DNA from: Thermococci archaeon
GTDB taxonomy: Archaea > Methanobacteriota_B > Thermococci > Thermococcales > Thermococcaceae
Reading direction: 5' to 3'
Length of the DNA: 5,838 nucleotides
Assembly (NCBI GenBank): GCA_003663695.1
Contig: QMUB01000090.1
Span: 1-5,838 of the forward strand
This document shows, one piece after another, positions 1 to 5,535 of the stretch. Each line of letters opens with the position of its first letter. The first letter of the stretch is position 1. Below the pieces are notes generated by a model. The model ran no database searches and was not told where the DNA came from. It saw only the letters and a program-made list of their open reading frames with translations. The translations under genes and the position numbers were made by a program.

Positions 1-510
1 AATTAGGGTGAATACCGCCGCTATTAGTGCCCTTATGAGCGAGGCACCATCTAAAGGTACTCCCAGCAGAAGGAGGTAGGCTATTGAGAATATATATCCT
101 GTCATTATTATCGAAAATAATGCCAAACTGTTGCCAATGAATTTCCCATTTATAACCTGATCCCGGTAGACAGGATGGCTCATTAAAACTTTGGCGGTTC
201 CTTCCTCTATTTCCCGGTTTATTGTATCCGCTCCTAGTGCTATCCCAATTATAGCTCCAAAAAGCATGAGTGCTATTAAATTTGTGGTTATGGAAATTGA
301 AAGGGGAGTTGCCGTTATGAACCCTTCTGCTCCTGTTAGCGATAATGAGGCATGGCTAACCTCTATCTGGCCCGCAGAGTTTATTATCTCGTCCTTAATT
401 GCATAATTGAAGAAAAAAGTTATGAGAAGGTAAAAAGCCATGAGGCTTATGAACCTCTTGCTTCTTATGGAGGAATAGAACTCCTTGAAGGCTATGTTGA
501 GCTCTTTCAT
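1..510 (-). CDS. ABC-2 type transporter permease, second copy (partial, C-terminus beyond the left edge)
   Basis: The first 170 residues of a membrane permease are visible; the frame is open to the window edge. It begins MKELNIAFKEFYSSIRSKRF, a basic cytoplasmic N-terminus. Hydrophobic segments follow at about residues 20-37, 78-95, 126-149 and 159 onward. A conserved cytoplasmic stretch at about 95-126 (INREIEEGTAKV, then YRDQVINGKFIG) is nearly the same as residues 85-116 of the permease at 3614-4576, about 22 of 32 positions identical by eye. The two are therefore paralogues of the NosY-like ABC-2 family. The ATG at 510 is chosen because GGAGG lies at 518-522 with a 7-base spacer, inside the end of the preceding NEW3 gene, whose stop codon is one base away. 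It is probably the partner subunit of a heterodimeric ABC channel using the ATPase of the same operon. The substrate is unknown. The family call is firm; the pairing is inferred. Confidence 0.88.
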   Translation of the reverse strand, partial: MKELNIAFKEFYSSIRSKRFISLMAFYLLITFFFNYAIKDEIINSAGQIEVSHASLSLTGAEGFITATPLSISITTNLIALMLFGAIIGIALGADTINREIEEGTAKVLMSHPVYRDQVINGKFIGNSLALFSIIMTGYIFSIAYLLLLGVPLDGASLIRALIAAVFTLI

Positions 511-511
511 G

Positions 512-2686
512 CTAACGCCTCCCCACACGGCGCATCATCAATATAACTGCCGCAAATGCAACCACTAGGATTATCACCCCCATATATGCTGAGCTTGAGC
601 TCTGTCTGACTCTGGCAGTGAGCTGGATTTGAGACTCCGCCTGATCAGACTTCACATCTATACTTATTCTATACTCTCCAGCGGGAGTTGTTTTCGAGGG
701 TTTTATGTAAAGGGTTATTGTTTCAATGTTCTTTCCTTCTATCTTGGCCAGTTTTTGGGGTTCCACCCGGATATCCCATCCCTTTGGAGCATTAACCTCA
801 ATATTAACGTTGGTAACAGTGTTTCCTAGGTTTCTCAATATTAGGGGAATGCTCTTTTCCTCATCGGGCTTCAGGGATACCAAATAGTTTGATGTTTCGA
901 TGGAGAGCATATATTTCCCGATAACCTCCACTTCAATTCTCTTCTCTATTTCATTTCCCGAAGAACTCCTTAGCCTCAGTGTCGCATTATAGACTCCTGG
1001 CTGTGCGTTAAAGGATGGGATAATCCTCAAATACACACTCCTGGCTTCCCCGCTATCCACTTTTATGCTCTTGATCTCCAGGTTGCTCTGAGTATCCCTG
1101 AGGAAGTTCACTGCCCAATCGGAGGGAAGTCCCTCAATGCTCAGAGCGTACTCATCATCCTCCTTACCCAGATTTTTAATCCTAATCTCATAGGAAGGCT
1201 GGTTATTAAATCCGGTAGTCAGATGGTTGCTTTCCATTTCCACTGTGAAATAATAGGAGAGCCTCTTTAAGGTAACTGTCTCTTCTTTTTTCTCACCATC
1301 CTCCAGAATAATCTTCTCTTCTTTGCTTTCATAGCCTTCCTTGCTTACGGTTATTGTGTAATTTCCCTTTGGGAGCTCCCTCTCTAAAACTCCATTACTG
1401 TCCGCGATGTATGTCTCATTCTCAATCTGAACCTTTGCTTTTGCCACAGGTTTTCCTCCATCATCAACTATGCTCAAAATAAGTTTTGCCGGCTCTCCTT
1501 TGTGTGTTTTGTAAATGAAGACACTCACGCTTTTCTCCATTCCATTAACTGAGAATCTTATTTCATGTTTGCCAAGTTCGGCATTTCTTGGCGTTTTTAC
1601 CACAAGCGTTATTTGTCCGCTTTTGTCTAGGAGGAATGATCTGATTCTCTGCCCATTTAAGGTGAAGTAGGCATCCCAGTTTGCAGGTTTCTCCTTTATC
1701 TCAAGCTCGATGCCCCTCTCATCTCCGTGGTTTATGAGGTCTATTGGAAAAGTGACGGTATTTCCGGCTTCGGCTTCCACCCCGAGGAGGGGTGTTTTAA
1801 CTTCCATTCCCTCTTTTTCAATTACATCAAACGTTATTTTCCTTGTCTCGTTTCCAACGGCAAAACTCACGCTGTTTTTTCCCTTTACGCCCACAGGGAT
1901 GTCAATTTGAAGGATCAGGTTTGCAGAACTCCCTGTTTTTACGTTAATTTTGCTGACCTCATAGTTATTCCCCCCTTCGAGAAACCTAACCTCCCATCCC
2001 GATGGCTTTGAGACTACCTTTAAAGGGAGATTTAAGTCCTCTCTGCCATTGTTTATCACGGTAATCGGGACTTGAATCTTAGAACCAGCTTCTGCTTTTA
2101 ACCCCTCAAAGGGGTAGTAAATCTCATAATCTTTCTTCTCCTCAATCTTCACCTGCACACCAGCATGGTAGACTCTCAAAATCCCCTCGTTGTACACAAG
2201 GGCAAGCCTATCGTAAACTCTGGAGGAGTTATCCTTCACCAGCATGTCATTTCCATTTATCTTCAGAGAGATGCTTTCGTTGCTGGATTCGAGTATTTTG
2301 ATAGAATATCCATCGATTTCAAAGGATGTTCCAGCCTTAGGGGCTATCTCCGTAGCCAGAGTTGGCTTGTATTGGAGGACGATAAATATCTCCTGTGTCT
2401 CCTCGTTGAAGCTTCCGGGAATTATTCTGATATCCTCCACCTCGATTATATCCTTCAGTTCTGCAACATCCTTAATTTGCTCTCCTTTGTAGATTATTGC
2501 ATAGGGTTCCTGCACCTGCGAATTGTTTGTATACCCCTGAGTTATCTTAACGTGATAATCCCCCAGAATCAAAGTTTCCCCTATCTTTACCTTCCCTTCG
2601 AATACGCTTATCCATGGCTGTGACATTCCCATTGGTAGTGTTGAAGCCAGCAAAATTAAAACCATGACAAAAACAACCTTTCTCAT
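512..2686 (-). CDS. Secreted, C-terminally anchored NEW3-repeat protein of an ABC transporter operon
   Basis: A 724-residue surface protein. Residues 1-22 form a signal peptide (MRKVV, hydrophobic core, then a small-residue region). Residues about 34-192 appear to be two related beta-rich modules, each opening with a G-x(4-6)-GY/DY-x-[VI]-K-I pattern. Four NEW3-like beta-sandwich repeats follow at about 193-290, 298-392, 480-588 and 592-693. Each has a central N-x-G element (N212, N319, N505, N619) and a later P-x-x-W motif (W231, W337, W524, W637). A carboxypeptidase-regulatory/PEGA-like domain (about 400-474, with GKPVAKAKV, LPKGNYTITVSKEGYES) sits between repeats two and three. A membrane helix at about 701-717 is followed by the basic tail RRVGRR. 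Seven N-glycosylation sequons are visible (N54, 136, 153, 279, 423, 442, 567). Start: GGAGG at 2694-2698 lies in the end of the ATPase gene, whose stop is two bases away. NEW3 domains often occur in extracellular proteins. A role as external partner of the ABC complex is inferred from the operon; enzymatic activity is not evident. Confidence 0.88.
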   Translation of the reverse strand: MRKVVFVMVLILLASTLPMGMSQPWISVFEGKVKIGETLILGDYHVKITQGYTNNSQVQEPYAIIYKGEQIKDVAELKDIIEVEDIRIIPGSFNEETQEIFIVLQYKPTLATEIAPKAGTSFEIDGYSIKILESSNESISLKINGNDMLVKDNSSRVYDRLALVYNEGILRVYHAGVQVKIEEKKDYEIYYPFEGLKAEAGSKIQVPITVINNGREDLNLPLKVVSKPSGWEVRFLEGGNNYEVSKINVKTGSSANLILQIDIPVGVKGKNSVSFAVGNETRKITFDVIEKEGMEVKTPLLGVEAEAGNTVTFPIDLINHGDERGIELEIKEKPANWDAYFTLNGQRIRSFLLDKSGQITLVVKTPRNAELGKHEIRFSVNGMEKSVSVFIYKTHKGEPAKLILSIVDDGGKPVAKAKVQIENETYIADSNGVLERELPKGNYTITVSKEGYESKEEKIILEDGEKKEETVTLKRLSYYFTVEMESNHLTTGFNNQPSYEIRIKNLGKEDDEYALSIEGLPSDWAVNFLRDTQSNLEIKSIKVDSGEARSVYLRIIPSFNAQPGVYNATLRLRSSSGNEIEKRIEVEVIGKYMLSIETSNYLVSLKPDEEKSIPLILRNLGNTVTNVNIEVNAPKGWDIRVEPQKLAKIEGKNIETITLYIKPSKTTPAGEYRISIDVKSDQAESQIQLTARVRQSSSSAYMGVIILVVAFAAVILMMRRVGRR

Positions 2687-2688
2687 TT

Positions 2689-3609
2689 TTATCCCTCCTT
2701 TTTATAAATCGTTTTGAGGAACACGTCCTCCAGACTGGGTTCTTCAATTTCGAGGTTTATGAGAGTTATATCCTTTTTTGATAGATAGTCGGATATCTGT
2801 TCTCTTATGTCATCTCTGGCAAATATTATTGCCTTTCTCTCATTTATCCTCTCCACTCTAATTATTCCATCGAATTCAAATTCAGGCAGTGCCTGCTTTG
2901 CCTCTATCTTTATCTCATATCCTTCGAGCTCCATGAACTGTTTCTTTATATCCTCCAGTGTTCCAAGAGCCTTGAGCCTTCCACCTACGAGGATTCCAAC
3001 TTTATCACTCAGCTCCTCGACTTCACTAAGGATATGTGATGAGAAGAACACTGTTTTCCCCTTTTCTGCTTCTTCCTTTACAATGCTTTTGACAAGATGA
3101 GCTCCCTCGGGATCTAAACCACTTGTGGGCTCATCGAGTATAAGCACCTCGGGATCGTTTATCAGTGCCTGGGCTAAAAGCAAGCGTTGCTTCATTCCCT
3201 TCGAGAATGTCTTGGCTTTTCTATAGCGAACGTCCCAGAGACCGACCATTTTGAGAAGCTCTTCTATACGTTTTTCTTTCTCTGATCTGTCCATGTCATA
3301 GAAGTTGGCAAAGAACTCTAGATTGCGCCATGCGGTGAGCTCGTCATAGACTGTTGCGTTCTCCGGTAAATATCCTACCCTTTCCTTGACTTTAATGGGT
3401 TCTCTGAAGACATCATGACCAAGAATCCTTATATTTCCGCTGTCAGGGATTATCAATCCCAGCATGCTGAGTATTGTTGTGGTCTTTCCAGCTCCATTTG
3501 GACCCAAAAATCCGAAGACGCAGCCTTTTTCAACGTTTAGAGTTAAACCATCAACAGCCTTGAGCTCCCCGTACTTCTTAGTCAAATTTTCAATTTCAAT
3601 GGCGTACAT
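2689..3609 (-). CDS. ABC-2 type transporter ATP-binding protein
   Basis: The 306-residue cytoplasmic ATPase subunit that powers the operon's permeases. The nucleotide-binding domain fills about residues 1-220. Walker A is GPNGAGKT (36-43); the signature motif is FSKGMKQR (135-142); Walker B is VLILDEP (155-161) with catalytic Glu160; the D-loop is SGLDP (163-167); the switch histidine is H192. All residues needed for ATP hydrolysis are present. At the Q-loop position the sequence is GYLPEN, with Glu83 where many ABC ATPases have Gln, as in a number of CcmA/NatA-like exporters. The C-terminal extension ends in EPSLEDVFLK (290-299), typical of exporters paired with ABC-2 permeases. The ATG at 3609 has GAGGTGAT at 3613-3620. 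This site overlaps the permease stop codon, so translation of the two is probably coupled. The family call is certain; transport direction (export) and substrate are inferred or unknown. Confidence 0.97.
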   Translation of the reverse strand: MYAIEIENLTKKYGELKAVDGLTLNVEKGCVFGFLGPNGAGKTTTILSMLGLIIPDSGNIRILGHDVFREPIKVKERVGYLPENATVYDELTAWRNLEFFANFYDMDRSEKEKRIEELLKMVGLWDVRYRKAKTFSKGMKQRLLLAQALINDPEVLILDEPTSGLDPEGAHLVKSIVKEEAEKGKTVFFSSHILSEVEELSDKVGILVGGRLKALGTLEDIKKQFMELEGYEIKIEAKQALPEFEFDGIIRVERINERKAIIFARDDIREQISDYLSKKDITLINLEIEEPSLEDVFLKTIYKKEG

Positions 3610-3613
3610 AAAA

Positions 3614-4576
3614 TCACCTCAGATCAGCCTTCATAAACTTGGTATAAGCTATTGCAAAAGGCAGGAGAAACATTACGACGAGTGCTACAATGCCCTGCCA
3701 CACGAGAGTTAGACTTTCACCTATGGAGCGCTCTTCGAATATGCTTCCACCAAAGAGTGTCGCACCGCTTATTTCGGCTTTTGTGCCGAATATTGCCCCT
3801 ATAACTGAGTTATAATGGGTTGATGGAGCTATGTAGAGCATCCTACGGAGTGTCTTGTAGTAGTTCTCAAAACCCTGCTGTGGAGCCATATATTGCGTGG
3901 TGTTGTTAACCATCACCATTTGGGAGGTTGCGCTCATAAGCTCCTCTCTGTGCATGGCAAATGCAATCACACCCGCTATCATGGGATAAACCAGCTCAAT
4001 GAATATTATGAGGATTATTGCAACTATAAGTGCTGTTGAAGGTTTCTTCACAAATATTGATATGAGCATCCCGATTACAAGGAAAATCAGGGTGTAGATT
4101 AGGGAGAAGGGAAGTGTTGCAAGGAGCATTGTAATGTCCCTCATCCCCACCGGAACTCCAAAGATAAGTGCCAGGGAAATGGTGAGCACGTAGAAGAGCA
4201 GAATCCCAAGTGTTATCGTTATTGTGGAACCTAAGAATTTTCCATTTATGAATTGATCTCTATAAAGAGGCTTACTTAATGTGAGCTTTATTGTCCCTTC
4301 CTGAATCTCCCTGTTGATTATGTCATATCCAAGTGCCCCGCCTAAGAATGGAAGAAGGTTTGAGAGGGCACTTGAGAATGAGGATGTGAACATAATCTGG
4401 AAGGGAGACGCTCCTTCGTAGAGCTTTTCAAATTGAGGGGTCTGTGACAGAGACCATTTCATTAAATAAACCCCACCAAATGCCATAAGCACGAATATAG
4501 TGAGGATTATGTAAAATCTTTTTGTCTTCAGCTGGAGGTAAACTTCTTTCTGGGCAATATTAAGGATAGGATGCAT
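3614..4576 (-). CDS. ABC-2 type transporter permease, first copy
   Basis: A complete 320-residue integral membrane protein and the first gene of the ABC operon. A basic N-terminus (QLKTKRF) precedes six likely membrane segments at about residues 21-40, 70-86, 116-141, 150-175, 179-207 and 291-312. The cytoplasmic stretch at about 85-116 (INREIQEGTIKL, then YRDQFINGKFLG) is the conserved ABC-2/NosY-like element expected to contact the ATPase. A roughly 80-residue loop between segments 5 and 6 should face outside; it has adjacent sequons at N224/N225. This permease and the one at 1-510 are paralogues, so the transporter is probably a heterodimer, although two alternative homodimers cannot be excluded. 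The ATG at 4576 is preceded by GGGGGTG (4582-4588) with a 5-base spacer, and the promoter lies just upstream. The substrate is unknown. Confidence 0.93.
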   Translation of the reverse strand: MHPILNIAQKEVYLQLKTKRFYIILTIFVLMAFGGVYLMKWSLSQTPQFEKLYEGASPFQIMFTSSFSSALSNLLPFLGGALGYDIINREIQEGTIKLTLSKPLYRDQFINGKFLGSTITITLGILLFYVLTISLALIFGVPVGMRDITMLLATLPFSLIYTLIFLVIGMLISIFVKKPSTALIVAIILIIFIELVYPMIAGVIAFAMHREELMSATSQMVMVNNTTQYMAPQQGFENYYKTLRRMLYIAPSTHYNSVIGAIFGTKAEISGATLFGGSIFEERSIGESLTLVWQGIVALVVMFLLPFAIAYTKFMKADLR

Positions 4577-4620
4577 TAAAACACCCCCTAAGTTGGTTCA
4601 ATGTGAAATAACGTCTCTTA

Positions 4621-4635
4621 CTTATAAAATTTACG
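4621..4635 (-). promoter_or_regulatory. Archaeal BRE/TATA promoter of the ABC operon
   Basis: On the minus strand the sequence reads CGTAAATTTTATAAG: a BRE-like CGTAAAT (4629-4635) followed by the TATA box TTTATAAG (4621-4628). Typical archaeal spacing would start transcription near 4598-4599, giving a leader of about 22 bases before the ATG at 4576. No other convincing promoter was seen within the four-gene operon. Confidence 0.6.
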
Positions 4636-4650
4636 AAAAGAATAAGAAAA
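4636..4650 (-). terminator. Poly-T terminator after the YbjQ gene
   Basis: On the minus strand, TTTTCTTATTCTTTT begins three bases after the TGA stop codon. Oligo-T stretches without a required hairpin are the known intrinsic termination signal of archaeal RNA polymerase in Thermococcus. It lies directly upstream of the next promoter. Confidence 0.5.
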
Positions 4651-4653
4651 CCA

Positions 4654-4983
4654 TCACTCCTTTTCAATAATCACTGCAGTTCCGTAGGCAAATATCTCTG
4701 CAACGCCTGAGGCTATTCCTGAGGTCATAAAGCGAACCCCTACTATTGCATTGGCTCCCATTTCTTTGGCATGCTGTATCATCCTCCGTATGGCAATTTC
4801 CCTTGACTCAGCGAGCATCTCCGTGTATTCTCTAACTTCTCCACCAGCAATGTTTCTCAATCCAGCTAAAATATCTTTACCAAGGTGTTTAGCTCTGGCA
4901 GTCCCCCCTCTTGCAATACCGAGCACTTTAACGATCCTATATCCGGGTACGTGCTCGGTTGTGGTAATTATAAACTCCTCCAT
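4654..4983 (-). CDS. YbjQ/UPF0145 family (heavy-metal-binding domain) protein
   Basis: A 109-residue soluble protein covering the whole YbjQ (UPF0145) domain. Family hallmarks are the opening IITTTEHVPGYRIVKVLG, the stretch LRNIAGGEVREYTEML, the helix SREIAIRRMIQHAKEMGANA with GANAIVGVRF, and a C-terminal strand EIFAYGTAVII. Members of this family form compact ring-like oligomers in solved structures and are annotated as putative heavy-metal-binding, but no biochemical role is established, so none is assigned. The frame extends five codons upstream to an ATG at 4998. However, those codons (MGGVD) are simply the ribosome-binding site (GGAGG at 4991-4995, 7 bases before the ATG at 4983), and the start at 4983 matches the usual family N-terminus. 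It is transcribed divergently from moaC and ends at a poly-T terminator, so it is probably monocistronic. Confidence 0.93.
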   Translation of the reverse strand: MEEFIITTTEHVPGYRIVKVLGIARGGTARAKHLGKDILAGLRNIAGGEVREYTEMLAESREIAIRRMIQHAKEMGANAIVGVRFMTSGIASGVAEIFAYGTAVIIEKE

Positions 4984-4996
4984 ATCCACCCCTCCC
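4984..4996 (-). promoter_or_regulatory. Ribosome-binding site deciding the YbjQ gene start
   Basis: On the minus strand GGGAGGGGTGGAT immediately precedes the ATG at 4983. The GGAGG core is 7 bases from it. The upstream in-frame ATG at 4998 has only a GAGGT one base away, too close to work well. Confidence 0.7.
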
Positions 4997-4997
4997 A

Positions 4998-5016
4998 TAC
5001 CTCGAATTCCGAGGTA
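4998..5016. repeat. 19-base inverted repeat, possible operator
   Basis: TACCTCG (4998-5004) and CGAGGTA (5010-5016) are perfect 7-base inverted arms around a 5-base spacer AATTC. The element covers the expected transcription start and early leader of the YbjQ gene and lies upstream of the moaC promoter. The position and half-site geometry suit a dimeric repressor. It could also form a small hairpin in the YbjQ transcript. The structure is seen directly; its function is inferred. Confidence 0.45.
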
Positions 5017-5026
5017 ATGTTAACCT

Positions 5027-5047
5027 TCAAAACTTAAATACTTTTCT
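5027..5047. promoter_or_regulatory. Divergent promoter core for the YbjQ gene and moaC, sharing one TATA element
   Basis: On the plus strand AAAAC then TTAAATA (5034-5040) resembles a BRE/TATA pair for moaC, predicting a transcription start near 5060-5066. On the minus strand the same bases read GAAAAG then TATTTAAG, a good BRE/TATA pair for the YbjQ gene, predicting a start near 5010-5014. No second TATA box was seen in the intergenic region. The minus-strand reading has the better BRE. Confidence 0.6.
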
Positions 5048-5060
5048 GTAGAGAAAGCAT

Positions 5061-5067
5061 GGGTGAT
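5061..5067 (+). promoter_or_regulatory. Ribosome-binding site deciding the moaC start
   Basis: GGGTGAT matches the anti-Shine-Dalgarno of archaeal 16S rRNA and lies 3 bases before the GTG at 5071. The alternative in-frame ATG at 5059 sits at its 5' side and has no ribosome-binding site of its own. Confidence 0.6.
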
Positions 5068-5070
5068 ACT

Positions 5071-5535
5071 GTGAAGCTAACTCATGTGGATGAGAAGGGT
5101 GTTAAGATGGTGGAAGTTGGACACAAGGAAGTAGTTTTTAGAAAAGCCGTGGCGAAGGGAAAGATAAAGCTCAAACCGGAGACGATTATACTCATTCAAG
5201 AGGGAAAGACCAAGAAGGGAAATGTTATTGCGAGTGCGCAAATAGCTGGAATCCTAGCTGTAAAGAGAACTTGGGAGATTATCCCATTGTGTCATCCGAT
5301 TCCCTTAACGGGAGTGGATATAAGCTTTGAGTTCGGCGAGGACTACATTGAAGCAACTTGTGAGGTTAGAGCATATTACAAAACAGGCGTCGAGATGGAA
5401 GCCCTAACAGGCGTAAGCGTTGCGCTATTGACGATTTGGGATATGGTAAAGGCTGTTGAGAAGGATGAGAAAGGACAATATCCAGCTACGATGATTTACG
5501 ATGTGAGGGTCGTGGAGAAGGTGAAGGAGAAGTGA
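5071..5535 (+). CDS. moaC: Cyclic pyranopterin monophosphate synthase MoaC
   Basis: A 154-residue cytoplasmic enzyme that, after the radical-SAM enzyme MoaA, converts its cyclic GTP-derived intermediate (3',8-cyclo-7,8-dihydro-GTP) into cyclic pyranopterin monophosphate. This is the first stage of molybdopterin synthesis, used in Thermococcales mainly for tungsten enzymes. Signature blocks are the opening [16 protein letters not shown], then [15 protein letters not shown] with the active-site CHP (residues 74-76), [15 protein letters not shown], and [10 protein letters not shown] with Asp124 and Lys127, equivalent to catalytic Asp128 and Lys131 of E. coli MoaC. All expected active-site residues are present and the length is normal. 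I prefer the GTG at 5071, which has GGGTGAT just upstream and gives the usual family N-terminus. An in-frame ATG at 5059 would add four residues (MGDT), with transcription then predicted to start at or after it. It overlaps the next gene by four bases. Confidence 0.96.
   Translation: MKLTHVDEKGVKMVEVGHKEVVFRKAVAKGKIKLKPETIILIQEGKTKKGNVIASAQIAGILAVKRTWEIIPLCHPIPLTGVDISFEFGEDYIEATCEVRAYYKTGVEMEALTGVSVALLTIWDMVKAVEKDEKGQYPATMIYDVRVVEKVKEK
5519..5524 (+). promoter_or_regulatory. Ribosome-binding site of the gene downstream of moaC
   Basis: AGGTGA inside the last codons of moaC lies 7 bases before the GTG at 5532. It supports that start and translational coupling between the two genes. Confidence 0.55.

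Larger units (their letters stand above)
4577..4653. other. Intergenic region: terminator of the YbjQ gene followed by the ABC operon promoter
   Basis: These 77 bases separate two genes transcribed in the same direction. Reading the minus strand, a T-rich tract comes first, then a TATA box, then a leader of about 22 bases ending in a GGGGGTG ribosome-binding site. This suggests that the ABC operon is transcribed independently of the YbjQ gene, apart from possible readthrough. Confidence 0.6.

Noticed and set aside
191..546. Plus-strand open frames of 71 and 64 codons at the left edge
   Set aside because: They lie antisense to the second permease and the end of the NEW3 gene, lack ribosome-binding sites, and do not resemble known proteins.
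1710..2623. Plus-strand open frames of 66-152 codons opposite the NEW3 gene
   Set aside because: They are antisense shadows: the minus-strand frame has a signal peptide, repeats and an anchor, while these have no promoter, no ribosome-binding site and no domain pattern.
2547..2747. Minus-strand 66-codon frame across the ATPase/NEW3 junction
   Set aside because: It overlaps two well-supported genes in another frame and reads a frame-shifted version of both.
2807..3712. Plus-strand open frames opposite the ATPase gene
   Set aside because: They are serine/proline-rich mirror translations of conserved ABC motifs, so not real genes.
4751..5017. Plus-strand 88-codon frame opposite the YbjQ gene
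   Set aside because: It is antisense to a conserved protein family, crosses the divergent intergenic region, and has no start signals.
5017..5033. Possible SurR-type site around GTTAAC
   Set aside because: The spacing does not fit the GTT-N3-AAC pattern, so no call was made.
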